NCBI RefSeq assembly: GCF_000744435.1
Contig: NZ_JQLX01000011.1
Span: forward strand, 1-64,000
Origin: Hippea jasoniae
Lineage (GTDB): Bacteria > Campylobacterota_A > Desulfurellia > Desulfurellales > Hippeaceae
Direction of reading: 5' to 3'
DNA: 64,000 bases
In this document: one piece after another, positions 1 through 8,571 of the stretch
Position numbering within the stretch: the stretch's first letter is position 1
Layout of the letters: the number at the start of each line of letters is the position of its first letter
The notes under the pieces: model-generated
What the model was told of the DNA's origin: nothing
Databases searched by the model: none
Seen by the model: the letters and a program-made list of their open reading frames with translations, nothing else
Position numbers and translations under genes: made by a program

Positions 1-712
<712 letters not shown>

Positions 713-824
713 AACTATGAAAGATATATATATCCTTCTTAGCTAAAACTCTGTTTCTTTTTCAGGGCTTTATCTTTCCATACTGACTTTTAAAAGATCA
801 TGTCGCATCCAGCGACGGAATGAG
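713..824 (-). other. rRNA operon leader with 5' hairpin
   Basis: This is the transcribed leader between the predicted start site (about 818) and mature 16S. It contains a perfect 5-bp inverted repeat, GTCGC/GCGAC, with a 5-base loop at 802-816, right at the predicted transcript 5' end. The rest is A/T-rich and probably holds processing signals. I could not identify a clear boxA. Confidence 0.5.
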
Positions 825-853
825 AATATAATACACTTTGGGGGATTTGTCAA
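825..853 (-). promoter_or_regulatory. sigma70-type promoter of the rRNA operon
   Basis: On the minus strand a perfect -35 TTGACA (848-853) is followed by a 17-base spacer and a -10 TATATT (825-830). The next downstream feature is 16S rRNA. The C/G-rich start of the spacer is unusual for this AT-rich genome. Confidence 0.8.
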
Positions 854-904
854 GGGGGAAAATGATTTTTTTAATTTTTAAGAAAATATTGTCATAATAA
901 GGTT

Positions 905-1621
905 TCACTGAGAATTAGTTATGTGATGTAGATTTTTTTTGAAAAATTCTGGCTGTAAAATGGCAATACTTATATTGGTTTTATATGCGGCTTCGATTTT
1001 ATTCATTAAACCACCAGCCATGGAACTGTTCTTTGAAACAACGCAATCTATTTTAAGCTCTTTAAACATGGCAACATTGAATTCAACACTAAACACACCC
1101 TGCATAGCTATAATCCTGCTTCCTTTGATGCCACAGGATTTGCATCTTTTAATCGATTCTATATCGGGTAAAACCCTAAAGTATGCAATATCTTTAAACT
1201 CTTTAAATACACATAGATGCTTTGAGCCTATAGTAAACAGAATGCTGCTAAAGCCTTTCAAAAATTCCTTAAATTTCTGATAATCTTCAAAGAAGTAGGC
1301 TTTTTTGTAGTTTATTTGATTCTTTTCAATCAATTTTCTCTTTCTTGAAATGTATTTTATACCCAATTTTTTTGAAACCTCTTTTGCTATATTGCTAATC
1401 TCAAAAGCGTAAGGGTGTGTAGCATCGATTATTCTATCAATATTGTTTTTTATAACAAATTCCTCTAAACTTTTTTTGTCAAAAACGATATTAACAACCC
1501 TGTCTTTCAAATATTCAAAATCTTCTTTACCGTAGCTTGTAGCCACACTTATGAAAAAATCTTCCTTTATGTTTTCTGCTATCTGTTTTGATTCCGTTGT
1601 ACCACCTAAAATCAAAATCAT
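905..1621 (-). CDS. cbiJ: Precorrin-6A/cobalt-precorrin-6A reductase
   Basis: This enzyme reduces the corrin ring at the precorrin-6 stage of B12 synthesis. The 238-residue protein has the family's N-terminal nucleotide-binding start (MILILGGTTESKQIAENI), a central DATHPYAFEIS segment and a C-terminal KNSSMAGGLMNKIEAA segment typical of CobK/CbiJ. Length is normal. It is the last gene of the cobalamin operon and overlaps cbiC by 4 bases. Its 3' end lies only about 50 bases before the rRNA promoter, with no hairpin terminator visible between. I prefer the CbiJ name because neighbours are of the early-cobalt pathway. Confidence 0.9.
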   Translation of the reverse strand: MILILGGTTESKQIAENIKEDFFISVATSYGKEDFEYLKDRVVNIVFDKKSLEEFVIKNNIDRIIDATHPYAFEISNIAKEVSKKLGIKYISRKRKLIEKNQINYKKAYFFEDYQKFKEFLKGFSSILFTIGSKHLCVFKEFKDIAYFRVLPDIESIKRCKSCGIKGSRIIAMQGVFSVEFNVAMFKELKIDCVVSKNSSMAGGLMNKIEAAYKTNISIAILQPEFFKKNLHHITNSQ

Positions 1622-2223
1622 AACAGCTTTGCAACGGCCCTAAAGGCTGCAGCAGCCACAGCAGAGCCGCCTTTTTGACCAACATTCGTTATATAGGGAA
1701 TATTGGTTTTTAATAACTGTTCTTTAGAAAAAGCCGCTTTAACAAAACCCACAGGAAAAGCTATTACTACGGAGTTTTTAAGCTGATTTTGTTTGTATAA
1801 ATCAATTACTTTCAAAAGAGCCGTAGGAGCATTGCCAATAACAAAAATAATACCATCATATAATCCGTTGGCAAATTCAATCGATGTTTCTGCTCTTGTC
1901 AAACCTTTTTTTCTGGCAAGTTCAAGCACCCTTTTATCGTTTATAAAGCTCTTTAGCTCCAGGCCAAACTCTGCTGCCAATCTTTCGGTAATGCCTGCCT
2001 TAACCATCTCAACATCACATACAACACTCCATCGCTTTTTAATTGCATCTTTTACCAAATCAATAGCATTATGCGAAAATCGCACAAGTTCTGCATACTC
2101 CACATCCCCTGTGGCATGAATAATCCTTCTAACAACCTCTGCCTCCTCGCTGCTATATTTAGATAAATCCACCAAGCTATCAATAATCTGAAAACTTTCT
2201 AACTCTATCAGTTTCCCTTTCAT
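1618..2223 (-). CDS. cbiC: Precorrin-8X/cobalt-precorrin-8 methylmutase
   Basis: This enzyme moves the C11 methyl group to C12 to form (cobalt-)hydrogenobyrinic/cobyrinic acid. The 201-residue protein shows the conserved RRIIHATGDVEYAELVRFS segment with the catalytic histidine (His36). It also has the DVEMVKAGI and FPVGFVKAAFSKE segments and the NVGQKGGSAVAAAA tail of the CobH/CbiC family. It overlaps cbiJ and cbiL by 4 bases each, so translational coupling is likely. Confidence 0.93.
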   Translation of the reverse strand: MKGKLIELESFQIIDSLVDLSKYSSEEAEVVRRIIHATGDVEYAELVRFSHNAIDLVKDAIKKRWSVVCDVEMVKAGITERLAAEFGLELKSFINDKRVLELARKKGLTRAETSIEFANGLYDGIIFVIGNAPTALLKVIDLYKQNQLKNSVVIAFPVGFVKAAFSKEQLLKTNIPYITNVGQKGGSAVAAAAFRAVAKLL

Positions 2224-2912
2224 CTTTTCAAAACCGCTACAGATAGATAGGCTTCCTTAAGTTTACTTGAGTCCGTATTTAGCAAATCTACAATCTTTTC
2301 ATCTTCAAGGCAAATATTACTGCCAAGTATGGCGATTTGAGGATTTATTTTATCGATAATTTCATAAAGCAAATCAAGCCTGTTATTTACCTTCATCACA
2401 ACAACCGTTTCAAAAAACTCAAACAGATTAACGATAAAATCAACTCCTTTTTTTAACTCAACAACACAAAAACTTTGATTTTTAGTGGTTAAAGGAACTT
2501 TGATCCTTGAAACAAATTCAATAAATGATGGTATACCTGCTATAGCTTCATAATCAACATCGCTATCCCTTAGCTTTTTAGCAAGATAGCTAAATGTAGA
2601 ATAAATAGATGCATCGCCTATTGTAAGAAAAGATACTATTCTACCTTCATCAATATAGGCTTTTATCTTTTTTGCCTCTTCTGAGTATGCCTTTTCCAAT
2701 TGAGCCTCATCGTTAGTCGTTGGAAAGTTGAACATCTCAACATGTTTATCTTTTAAGATATACCCTGCTGCTTCAAAGGCCACACTGCGTTTAGATTTTT
2801 GTGATTTTGGAACAATAACAATATCGCTTTTCTTTATAGCTTCTTTTGCTTTAATGGTTAACCCATCCCTGCAACCAGGACCAACACTTACAACAAACAA
2901 CTTACCTGACAT
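2220..2912 (-). CDS. cbiL: Precorrin-2/cobalt-factor II C20-methyltransferase
   Basis: This SAM-dependent enzyme methylates C20 of the corrin precursor. The 230-residue protein is a tetrapyrrole (SUMT-like) methylase. It has VSVGPGCRDGLTIKAKEAI near the N-terminus, SDIVIVPKSQ (typical of the C20 subgroup) and FLTIGDASIYSTFSYLA for SAM binding. It sits between cobA and cbiC with short overlaps. The family assignment is firm; the choice between metal-free and cobalt substrate rests on the neighbouring cobaltochelatase. Confidence 0.92.
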   Translation of the reverse strand: MSGKLFVVSVGPGCRDGLTIKAKEAIKKSDIVIVPKSQKSKRSVAFEAAGYILKDKHVEMFNFPTTNDEAQLEKAYSEEAKKIKAYIDEGRIVSFLTIGDASIYSTFSYLAKKLRDSDVDYEAIAGIPSFIEFVSRIKVPLTTKNQSFCVVELKKGVDFIVNLFEFFETVVVMKVNNRLDLLYEIIDKINPQIAILGSNICLEDEKIVDLLNTDSSKLKEAYLSVAVLKR

Positions 2913-3621
2913 CTTTTAAAACCTCACCAATTATTATCACAGCGGGTGATTCAATTTTATCTTTAATCTCACTTACTTTCGATAAACTACTAAAAACTAC
3001 TCTGTGGTTTCTACCTCCTAAATCAACACCAACAGCTACAGGCATCTCCTTTTTCATGCCATGCTTCAAAAGCAACGCCGCAATAGTTTCAAGATTCTCA
3101 ACACCCATATAAACAACCACGGTTGCTTTTAGGTCTACTATAGCTTTCCAATCATACACCTCCTCTATTGAGCCTCCCTGTTTGGGATGACCGGTTATAA
3201 ATACAACAGCATCCGAAACACCCCTGCTTGTCAATGGAACCTTTAAAAATGAGCTGAAGATAAAAGCAGCGGTAGTGCCGCTAATCCATTCAACCTCAGC
3301 ATTTAAGCTATATGCAATATTTATTTCCTCACTAACCCTTGAAAAAACTGCCGCATCACCACCTTTCAGTCTACCAACAGTTTTGCCCTTTTTAAGAAAC
3401 TTTTCTATTAACATATTAATCTCTTTTTGGTTGATGGAGTGTCTGTGTGGCGCTTTTCCTACAAAAATCTTTTCTTTATCAAATAGATCAACAATTTGTC
3501 TATTTACAAGCCTATCGTACAAAATCACATCACACTGCTTTAAAGCCTTTATTGCCCTCAAACTAATCAAATCAAAAACAGGAGGAGCAGAGATTATAAA
3601 CAATTTACCTTGACCACTCAT
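2902..3621 (-). CDS. cobA: Uroporphyrinogen-III C-methyltransferase (SUMT)
   Basis: This enzyme converts uroporphyrinogen III to precorrin-2 by methylation at C2 and C7, the entry to B12 and siroheme. The 239-residue protein has RLKGGDAAVFSRVSEE, GTTAAFIFSSFLKVPLTSRG and VVYMGVENL, in the family order. Two conserved stretches are degenerate. The first loop is ISAPPVFDLISLRA instead of the usual GxGPGDP form, and the RLKGGD motif continues AAVFSRV rather than PFVFGRG. It is still likely active, since the SAM and substrate regions remain. It overlaps the upstream binding-protein gene by 17 bases. Confidence 0.88.
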   Translation of the reverse strand: MSGQGKLFIISAPPVFDLISLRAIKALKQCDVILYDRLVNRQIVDLFDKEKIFVGKAPHRHSINQKEINMLIEKFLKKGKTVGRLKGGDAAVFSRVSEEINIAYSLNAEVEWISGTTAAFIFSSFLKVPLTSRGVSDAVVFITGHPKQGGSIEEVYDWKAIVDLKATVVVYMGVENLETIAALLLKHGMKKEMPVAVGVDLGGRNHRVVFSSLSKVSEIKDKIESPAVIIIGEVLKDVR

Positions 3622-4390
3622 AAAACACCCTGTTTAAAAATTCTACATCATCAAACGACTTCGTATCGCTCCTTAAAAAATCCTTTTCTTTAACCTTTAC
3701 AACCTTCATCTTCAGCTGCCTGAACAGTTTCCTTTTTTGAGGCGGGGTAGGATTTCTATTCATAGGGCCAACCTCATAGATGTAAATATCAGGTTTTAAA
3801 ACAGCTATAATCTCTGGTGTGGTTCTTACAAAATACCTGTTGGATTTTACAGCGCAGATGCCACCTGCCTTTTTGATAATATCACATACAATGGAATTTT
3901 TGCCTGCAACAATATAAGGCGTTTGCATAACCTCAAAAACAACCCTTGGCTTATGTTTTATAGTCTTTAAAGTCAAAAGTTTTTTCCTTAGTGTTTTTAA
4001 CAGTTCGTTAGATTCTTTCTGTCGCAAAAGCACCTTTCCCAATTCAGAAATTTTTTTCATAATACCCTCAAGTGTTTGGGGGTTGTAAACAAATATCTTT
4101 GCATTCTTAAACTTATCCATAGGAATCTGATTTTTTCTTTTAACAATAATTAAATCAGGTGCACAGGACATAATAAGTTCTATATTTGGCTTTAAATGGC
4201 TGCCAACCTTTTTGGCGTTTTTAAACAAATCAACATGGTTGGTTTTGCCAACAACGCATCCGCAGTTCAATTTCTGCAAAACATCAGCAACATCTGGTGA
4301 TAAAATAACAATTCTTGAATAAGCAAAAGCATAATTAGTAAAAAAAATAACGATCAGAGCAAATACGACTTTCAATACCGTATGCTTCAT
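3605..4390 (-). CDS. btuF: ABC transporter periplasmic binding protein, BtuF-like
   Basis: This is the substrate-binding component of a corrinoid- or metal-chelate-type importer. The 261-residue protein starts with a Sec signal peptide (about residues 1-23, ending in ANYAFA-like YAFA). A TroA/BtuF fold follows: RIVILSPDVADVLQKL, then NIELIMSCAPDLIIVK, and the C-terminal TPEIIAVLKPDIYIYE. It overlaps the ATPase gene upstream and cobA downstream. Substrate is inferred from its place in the B12 operon under a B12 riboswitch. Cobinamide, cobalamin or another chelate are all possible. Confidence 0.8.
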   Translation of the reverse strand: MKHTVLKVVFALIVIFFTNYAFAYSRIVILSPDVADVLQKLNCGCVVGKTNHVDLFKNAKKVGSHLKPNIELIMSCAPDLIIVKRKNQIPMDKFKNAKIFVYNPQTLEGIMKKISELGKVLLRQKESNELLKTLRKKLLTLKTIKHKPRVVFEVMQTPYIVAGKNSIVCDIIKKAGGICAVKSNRYFVRTTPEIIAVLKPDIYIYEVGPMNRNPTPPQKRKLFRQLKMKVVKVKEKDFLRSDTKSFDDVEFLNRVFYEWSR

Positions 4391-5063
4391 CTATCAACTC
4401 CTTCGATATTAAGTTTGACTTGCCAAAATAAAGCAACCTTCCCTGTTTCAACAATAAAATTAAATCAAAAAAACCGATAGCTATATTAACATCGTGAACA
4501 GAAGCTATTACTGCGGAATTCAGGCTCTTTAAAATTTTCAAAAGCTTAAGTGTATTTTTGACATCAACGCCAGAAAACGGTTCATCAAGCAAAACAATGC
4601 CGCTTTCCTGATTGATTGTTTTTGCTATCAATACAACTCTTTTTTGGCCACCCGACAAAGAGCTAAAAAACCTATCTCTTAAATGCTGAATGCCGAATAT
4701 ATCTAAAATCTGCTGCGTCTTTTTTAGATCTGCCGCTGCAAATCTCCCATCCGATAACGCATACCGACCCAACAAAACGAGGTCAAAAACCGTTTTATCA
4801 AATGATATATCGCTAAATTGAGGCAAGTATGAGATTAAAGCAGCTCTTCTTTTTGGTGTTAACTTATATATCTTTTGTTTATTTATGTATATTTCATTTT
4901 CAGATAAACCTGCCAGAGTGTTTAAAAGGGTGGTTTTGCCACTGCCATTTTCACCTAAAATCGCCACTTTTTGCCCGGCTTTGATAGATACATCTTTTAT
5001 ATCAAGCAAAAAATCCCCAAATGATACAGATACCTTTACTAAGTTAATATTCAACTTTTGCAT
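4335..5063 (-). CDS. btuD: ABC transporter ATP-binding protein, BtuD-like
   Basis: This ATPase energises the adjacent permease. The start is taken at the ATG at 5061-5063, preceded by AGGGG. The longer reading frame to 5108 lies inside the permease gene and adds a non-conserved cysteine-rich tail. From that start the protein has 242 residues, with Walker A GENGSGKTT (37-45), the signature SSLSGGQKR and Walker B IVLLDEP. An HDVN switch follows (SVHDVNIAIGF). It overlaps the permease by 20 bases and the binding-protein gene by 56. It belongs to the FecE/BtuD group. Confidence 0.88.
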   Translation of the reverse strand: MQKLNINLVKVSVSFGDFLLDIKDVSIKAGQKVAILGENGSGKTTLLNTLAGLSENEIYINKQKIYKLTPKRRAALISYLPQFSDISFDKTVFDLVLLGRYALSDGRFAAADLKKTQQILDIFGIQHLRDRFFSSLSGGQKRVVLIAKTINQESGIVLLDEPFSGVDVKNTLKLLKILKSLNSAVIASVHDVNIAIGFFDLILLLKQGRLLYFGKSNLISKELIDEAYGIESRICSDRYFFY

Positions 5064-6006
5064 TACCCCTATCTCTAAACATGACAAACAAAAAAAACAA
5101 ACCCCCAAGTATAGATGTCAAAATCCCAACCGGCAATTGTTCGCCCATAGGCATTATGCCTCTTGCTGCAGCATCTGATAAAACAAGTAAACTTCCGCCA
5201 AACAGCGTAGAAAAAATCAGATACAGTTTTAGATTGCTATGAGCAAAAGCCCTACTGATATGAGGCACTATCAAACCAACAAAAGGTATTATGCCACTGA
5301 AACTAACACTTACAGCTATCAAAACACTACTCAAAACAAAAAAAAGGTTTCTAAAAAACCTCACATTTACACCCATTGAAAGAGCTGTAGTATGATCAAA
5401 CGAAAGGATATCAAGCTCAACACAAAATCTTATAATAACAATCAAAACAACAACCAAAACAGTAAAAATAAACACAACCTTAGAGAAGCTTACATCGTAA
5501 AATCCACCCATCAGCCAGTAAACAATGCTTCCAATGCTTTCTTCAAAGAAATACTTTATAAAACCTATTAAAGCCGTAGCTATAATATTCAAAACAATAC
5601 CTGCAAGTATAAGGTCTGTTTTGTTGCTTGAGTATGAAGATAAAGACAAAATAAAAAATACACCAACAAGACCACTCAACAATGCAAAAATCGGCACAAA
5701 AAATATATTAACACCAATAGCAATAGATAGTGCAGCCCCAAATCCGCTTGAGGCTGCAATGCCTGTGGTAAAGCCATCTGCAAGAGAATTTCTTAAGATA
5801 ACCTGCAAAACAGCTCCGCTTAAGCCAAGAGAAGACCCTATGCAGTAAGCCTCAAGTGCACGCGGCAGTCTAAAATCAAAAACAATCAACTTTTGTGTGG
5901 GTGTTAATGCCAAAGGATGTATGGTAATGCTACCTATAACAATGCCCAGTAAAATAGCCGCTAAAGAGACAAAAATCAGTATTACAAAAATCAAAATACC
6001 TTTCAT
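5044..6006 (-). CDS. btuC: ABC transporter permease, BtuC/FecCD family
   Basis: This is the inner-membrane channel of the importer. The 320-residue protein has roughly nine to ten hydrophobic segments and the family signatures. These include RLPRALEAYCIGSSLGLSGA near residue 50, an ILAGIVLNIIATALI segment in the middle, and FVGLIVPHISRA (ATPase-contacting loop) near residue 240. It ends with RGIMPMGEQLPVGILTSILG. Length is typical. It overlaps cbiK by 4 bases and btuD by 20. Confidence 0.9.
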   Translation of the reverse strand: MKGILIFVILIFVSLAAILLGIVIGSITIHPLALTPTQKLIVFDFRLPRALEAYCIGSSLGLSGAVLQVILRNSLADGFTTGIAASSGFGAALSIAIGVNIFFVPIFALLSGLVGVFFILSLSSYSSNKTDLILAGIVLNIIATALIGFIKYFFEESIGSIVYWLMGGFYDVSFSKVVFIFTVLVVVLIVIIRFCVELDILSFDHTTALSMGVNVRFFRNLFFVLSSVLIAVSVSFSGIIPFVGLIVPHISRAFAHSNLKLYLIFSTLFGGSLLVLSDAAARGIMPMGEQLPVGILTSILGGLFFLFVMFRDRGNAKVEY

Positions 6007-6974
6007 TTAAGAATTATACCGTTGTCTTTTGCAACCTGTTTTATATGGTTTATGTATATATTTATCCAGTCGGGGTTTTCACCCAAGCCGTGAATTTCAC
6101 ATATAACCTTTATATGGGCTTTTTCAAAAGCCCTTTTCCATGAATCTTTTTTTCCACACATATCGTTATTTGCATGGTCTCCAGCTACAACCATCAAAGG
6201 TTTTAAAACAACCTTTTTAACCCTTGCCTGTTTAACAGCTTTCAGTGTATCCTCAAGAGAAGGGAAACCTTCAACCGTACCCACAAAAATTCTATCTGTT
6301 TTGTATATTTTCCTTAATGTCTTTTGAAGCTCTGCATAGACACCTGTTGAGTAATGTTCGTTACCATGCCCCATATACACCAACGCTGCGTTCAACTTTT
6401 TAGCAAGCTTAACATCCCTCGATAAGGCTTTGGCTGCTATTTTTATATCTTCATGATAATCATACTTCCAGACATTCCTGCCTAAAGCCGGTCTGCCTAT
6501 AACAAGTTTTTTAAACGGCATATATTTTTTCTTCATTGTGTGAATTGAATTTAAACCTTTAATGTATGATAGCAAGTCATTAAACTCTTCACCATCATAA
6601 ATCAGCGTAGGCTGAACAATTATAGTTTTATAACCCTGATCCTGAAGATCAGCTATAGTTGCAAGAGGTCCTTTAACATAAAGAAAATCCCTATATCTTG
6701 GATTATTTTTAAATTTTTTATCATGCTGTCTTTTATGCCAGATTCCCCTTATAATGTTTGATGTAAAAGCAAATACAACCTTTTCATGAGGAAATGCCTT
6801 CTCGGTAGCCTTTTTAATGTTTTCAATATCAACAAATCCAGTGTTGTAGGTGGTTCCAAAATCGGCAAGAACAATCGCCACACCCTTTTGCTGTTTATGC
6901 ATTTTTGCGCAAACTGGTGATACAAACGAAATAAGCAATAAAAAGACAAGAAAGAGAAAACCATACCGCTTCAT
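6003..6974 (-). CDS. cbiK: Sirohydrochlorin cobaltochelatase, CbiK type, secreted
   Basis: This enzyme inserts cobalt into sirohydrochlorin. The 323-residue protein has the three expected active-site residues: His203 (MGHGNEHYS), Glu235 (GTVEGFPSL) and His267 (VAGDHANND). They correspond by context to His145/Glu175/His207 of Salmonella CbiK. The odd feature is a clear N-terminal signal peptide (about residues 1-23, hydrophobic core then VCA), which predicts a periplasmic enzyme. Periplasmic CbiK proteins are known from Desulfovibrio. It sits directly before the BtuCDF-like genes, so a role in handling imported tetrapyrrole or metal is possible alongside biosynthesis. Confidence 0.9.
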   Translation of the reverse strand: MKRYGFLFLVFLLLISFVSPVCAKMHKQQKGVAIVLADFGTTYNTGFVDIENIKKATEKAFPHEKVVFAFTSNIIRGIWHKRQHDKKFKNNPRYRDFLYVKGPLATIADLQDQGYKTIIVQPTLIYDGEEFNDLLSYIKGLNSIHTMKKKYMPFKKLVIGRPALGRNVWKYDYHEDIKIAAKALSRDVKLAKKLNAALVYMGHGNEHYSTGVYAELQKTLRKIYKTDRIFVGTVEGFPSLEDTLKAVKQARVKKVVLKPLMVVAGDHANNDMCGKKDSWKRAFEKAHIKVICEIHGLGENPDWINIYINHIKQVAKDNGIILK

Positions 6975-8284
6975 ACAGCACCTCCAAAAAATTCTTTTAC
7001 AAACTTTTTTGAAAACAGAAAATGTGTATAACTTGCAAGTGTAGCATTGGATATAAATCCATCCATATAGGTATCAGAAGTAGTTATCTTCCTTATCTTC
7101 AAAGCATAAGGCTGATTGACATCAACTAAAGAAGAGTAGTGAAACTCATGCCCTATTACAGGTTTACTAAAAAATTTCCCTGTTGTATCAGTGACCTCAA
7201 CATAACCTAAACTTTTCTTTTTCTTATTCAATATGCTTTTTGCATCGAAAATTCCGCTAAAGTCAAAAAACTGATTATCAATAAAAATGCCTTTTAGTAA
7301 AACAATCATCCCCCCGCATTCTGCAAGTGTAAGTTTACCTGAAAGAATATGTTCTCTTATACTTTGCAATGATTCTTTGTTTTTACTAATTACAGAAGCA
7401 TAAAGCTCTGGATAGCCACCGCCTAAATATAAAAAATCTGCATCACAAACAGGCTGGTTTTTTAAAACAGAAAAGTATTCAACCTCATAACCCAATTTCT
7501 TTAGGGCATCTATATTATATGCATAATAGAAATTAAACGCCTCATCATAAGCGATACATGCTTTTTTATCAAATACGGCTAAAGTGGTTTTCTGCTTTTG
7601 TTTGCACTCTACTTCTAAGGCAAGGAGTTTATTTAAATCTACCTCTTTCTTTATTTCATAGCCAATTTCATCATAGAATTCTTCATTTTGCTCGACTGCG
7701 GTCGTTAGCCCAAGATGCCTGCTTGGAAGCGTTAACTCTTTATTTCTTGTGATAAAGCCAAAAATTTCAACATCTGTGTAATTTTTTAAAGTTTTTTCTA
7801 TCATGTTTTGATGTCTTAAACTGGCAATATTGTTTACAATGACACCTGCTATATTCACATTTTTGGCTAAATCTTGAATGCCCCTAACAACTGCGGCTAA
7901 CGAATAAGACATGCCTTTGGCATCAACCACCAAAACAACCGGGATGTTTAAAATCTTTGCTATTTCATAACTACTTGCCTTAAATTGTTCGTCAATTCCA
8001 TCAAAAAAGCCCATCACGCCTTCAATAACCGCTACATCACTCAAACAAAGTTTATCGTAAAATAACTCTTTTAATTCATCAGGACCAAGAAACAAAGAAT
8101 CAAGGTTGTAAGCAAAAGAGGAGGCTGCCTTTGCAAGATGTGCTGTATCGATAAAATCAGGACCGCACTTAAAAGGTGCAACAGACAAACCTTTCTGTCT
8201 TAAAGCAGATACCAAACCTATAGTTATGATTGTTTTGCCACTATTGCTACGATCTGCAGCTATGAGAAACGCTGGCTTTCTCAT
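6971..8284 (-). CDS. cbiA: Cobyrinic acid a,c-diamide synthase
   Basis: This enzyme amidates carboxylates a and c of cobyrinic acid using glutamine and ATP. The 437-residue protein has the N-terminal ATPase domain with P-loop DRSNSGKT (11-18) and FKCGPDFID. The C-terminal glutamine amidotransferase domain has LYLGGGYPE and the nucleophile Cys323 in AECGGM. It is first in the operon, behind a B12 riboswitch. The ATG at 8282-8284 has no Shine-Dalgarno of its own and directly follows the stop codon of a 9-codon leader ORF. This suggests translation by coupling. Confidence 0.93.
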   Translation of the reverse strand: MRKPAFLIAADRSNSGKTIITIGLVSALRQKGLSVAPFKCGPDFIDTAHLAKAASSFAYNLDSLFLGPDELKELFYDKLCLSDVAVIEGVMGFFDGIDEQFKASSYEIAKILNIPVVLVVDAKGMSYSLAAVVRGIQDLAKNVNIAGVIVNNIASLRHQNMIEKTLKNYTDVEIFGFITRNKELTLPSRHLGLTTAVEQNEEFYDEIGYEIKKEVDLNKLLALEVECKQKQKTTLAVFDKKACIAYDEAFNFYYAYNIDALKKLGYEVEYFSVLKNQPVCDADFLYLGGGYPELYASVISKNKESLQSIREHILSGKLTLAECGGMIVLLKGIFIDNQFFDFSGIFDAKSILNKKKKSLGYVEVTDTTGKFFSKPVIGHEFHYSSLVDVNQPYALKIRKITTSDTYMDGFISNATLASYTHFLFSKKFVKEFFGGAV

Positions 8285-8314
8285 CTAAGAGATGCCAGAG
8301 AAGTTAAAAAACAT
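8285..8314 (-). promoter_or_regulatory. 9-codon leader ORF coupled to cbiA
   Basis: The ORF starts with ATG at 8312-8314, encodes MFFNFSGIS and ends with TAG at 8285-8287. The cbiA ATG follows the stop codon immediately and in the same frame. It has a strong Shine-Dalgarno (GGGAGG, 8324-8329) nine bases upstream, whereas cbiA has none. Termination at TAG next to the ATG would let ribosomes restart on cbiA. This is a sequence-based prediction. A readthrough product or a cbiA N-terminal extension broken by TAG are less likely, because cbiA starts normally at MRKPAFLIAADRSNSGKT. Confidence 0.45.
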
Positions 8315-8324
8315 GACAACAAAC

Positions 8325-8342
8325 CTCCCAATACCCGGGGAA
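8325..8342 (-). promoter_or_regulatory. Predicted Shine-Dalgarno-masking hairpin of the B12 riboswitch
   Basis: Just after the aptamer P1 helix, TTCCC (8338-8342) can pair with GGGAG (8325-8329) across an 8-base loop, giving a 5-bp stem with one G-U pair. This would bury the only good ribosome-binding site upstream of cbiA. No U-tract follows, so translational rather than transcriptional control is favoured. Confidence 0.5.
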
Positions 8343-8346
8343 TTTA

Positions 8347-8497
8347 CAGGCTTTAAGGTCTTCTGGCTTACGGGCTTCCAACCTACTCACCCCGCCTTCC
8401 CATCGCACAGGCGACAGTGGCATAAATGGGGTTTTCGTTCCCGATCACAGCTGCGGGTACAGCGTGGGATTCTCACCCAACTTCCCTTTAAAGCCTG
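8347..8497 (-). promoter_or_regulatory. Cobalamin (B12) riboswitch aptamer
   Basis: The minus strand carries the B12-box elements in order: GGGAA and GGTGAGAATCCCAC, then ACCCGCAGCTGTGAT, GCCACTG, GGGAAGGC, and finally GCCAGAAGACC. A perfect 10-bp P1 helix (CAGGCTTTAA with TTAAAGCCTG) closes it at 8347-8356 and 8488-8497. It lies between a sigma70-type promoter and cbiA, so it should repress the whole operon, including transporter and cobaltochelatase, when adenosylcobalamin is plentiful. Confidence 0.95.
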
Positions 8498-8501
8498 CTT
8501 T

Positions 8502-8529
8502 ATTTTATCAATTTATCATGTTTTTTCAA
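8502..8529 (-). promoter_or_regulatory. Promoter of the cobalamin operon
   Basis: On the minus strand, -35 TTGAAA (8524-8529), a 16-base spacer and -10 TAAAAT (8502-8507) place the start site at about 8495, within the first bases of the riboswitch P1 helix. The divergent gene at 8572 starts 43 bases upstream. Confidence 0.65.
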
Positions 8530-8571
8530 TTAAAACTTGATGATTATTCAGCTCTATGATAAAGGAAAGAT

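Noticed and set aside
5064-5108. Longer N-terminus for the BtuD-like ATPase
   Set aside because: It lies within the permease gene, adds a cysteine-rich non-family tail, and the ATG at 5063 has a good ribosome site.
8292-8540. Plus-strand ORF of 82 codons
   Set aside because: It is antisense to the B12 riboswitch and leader; no family features.
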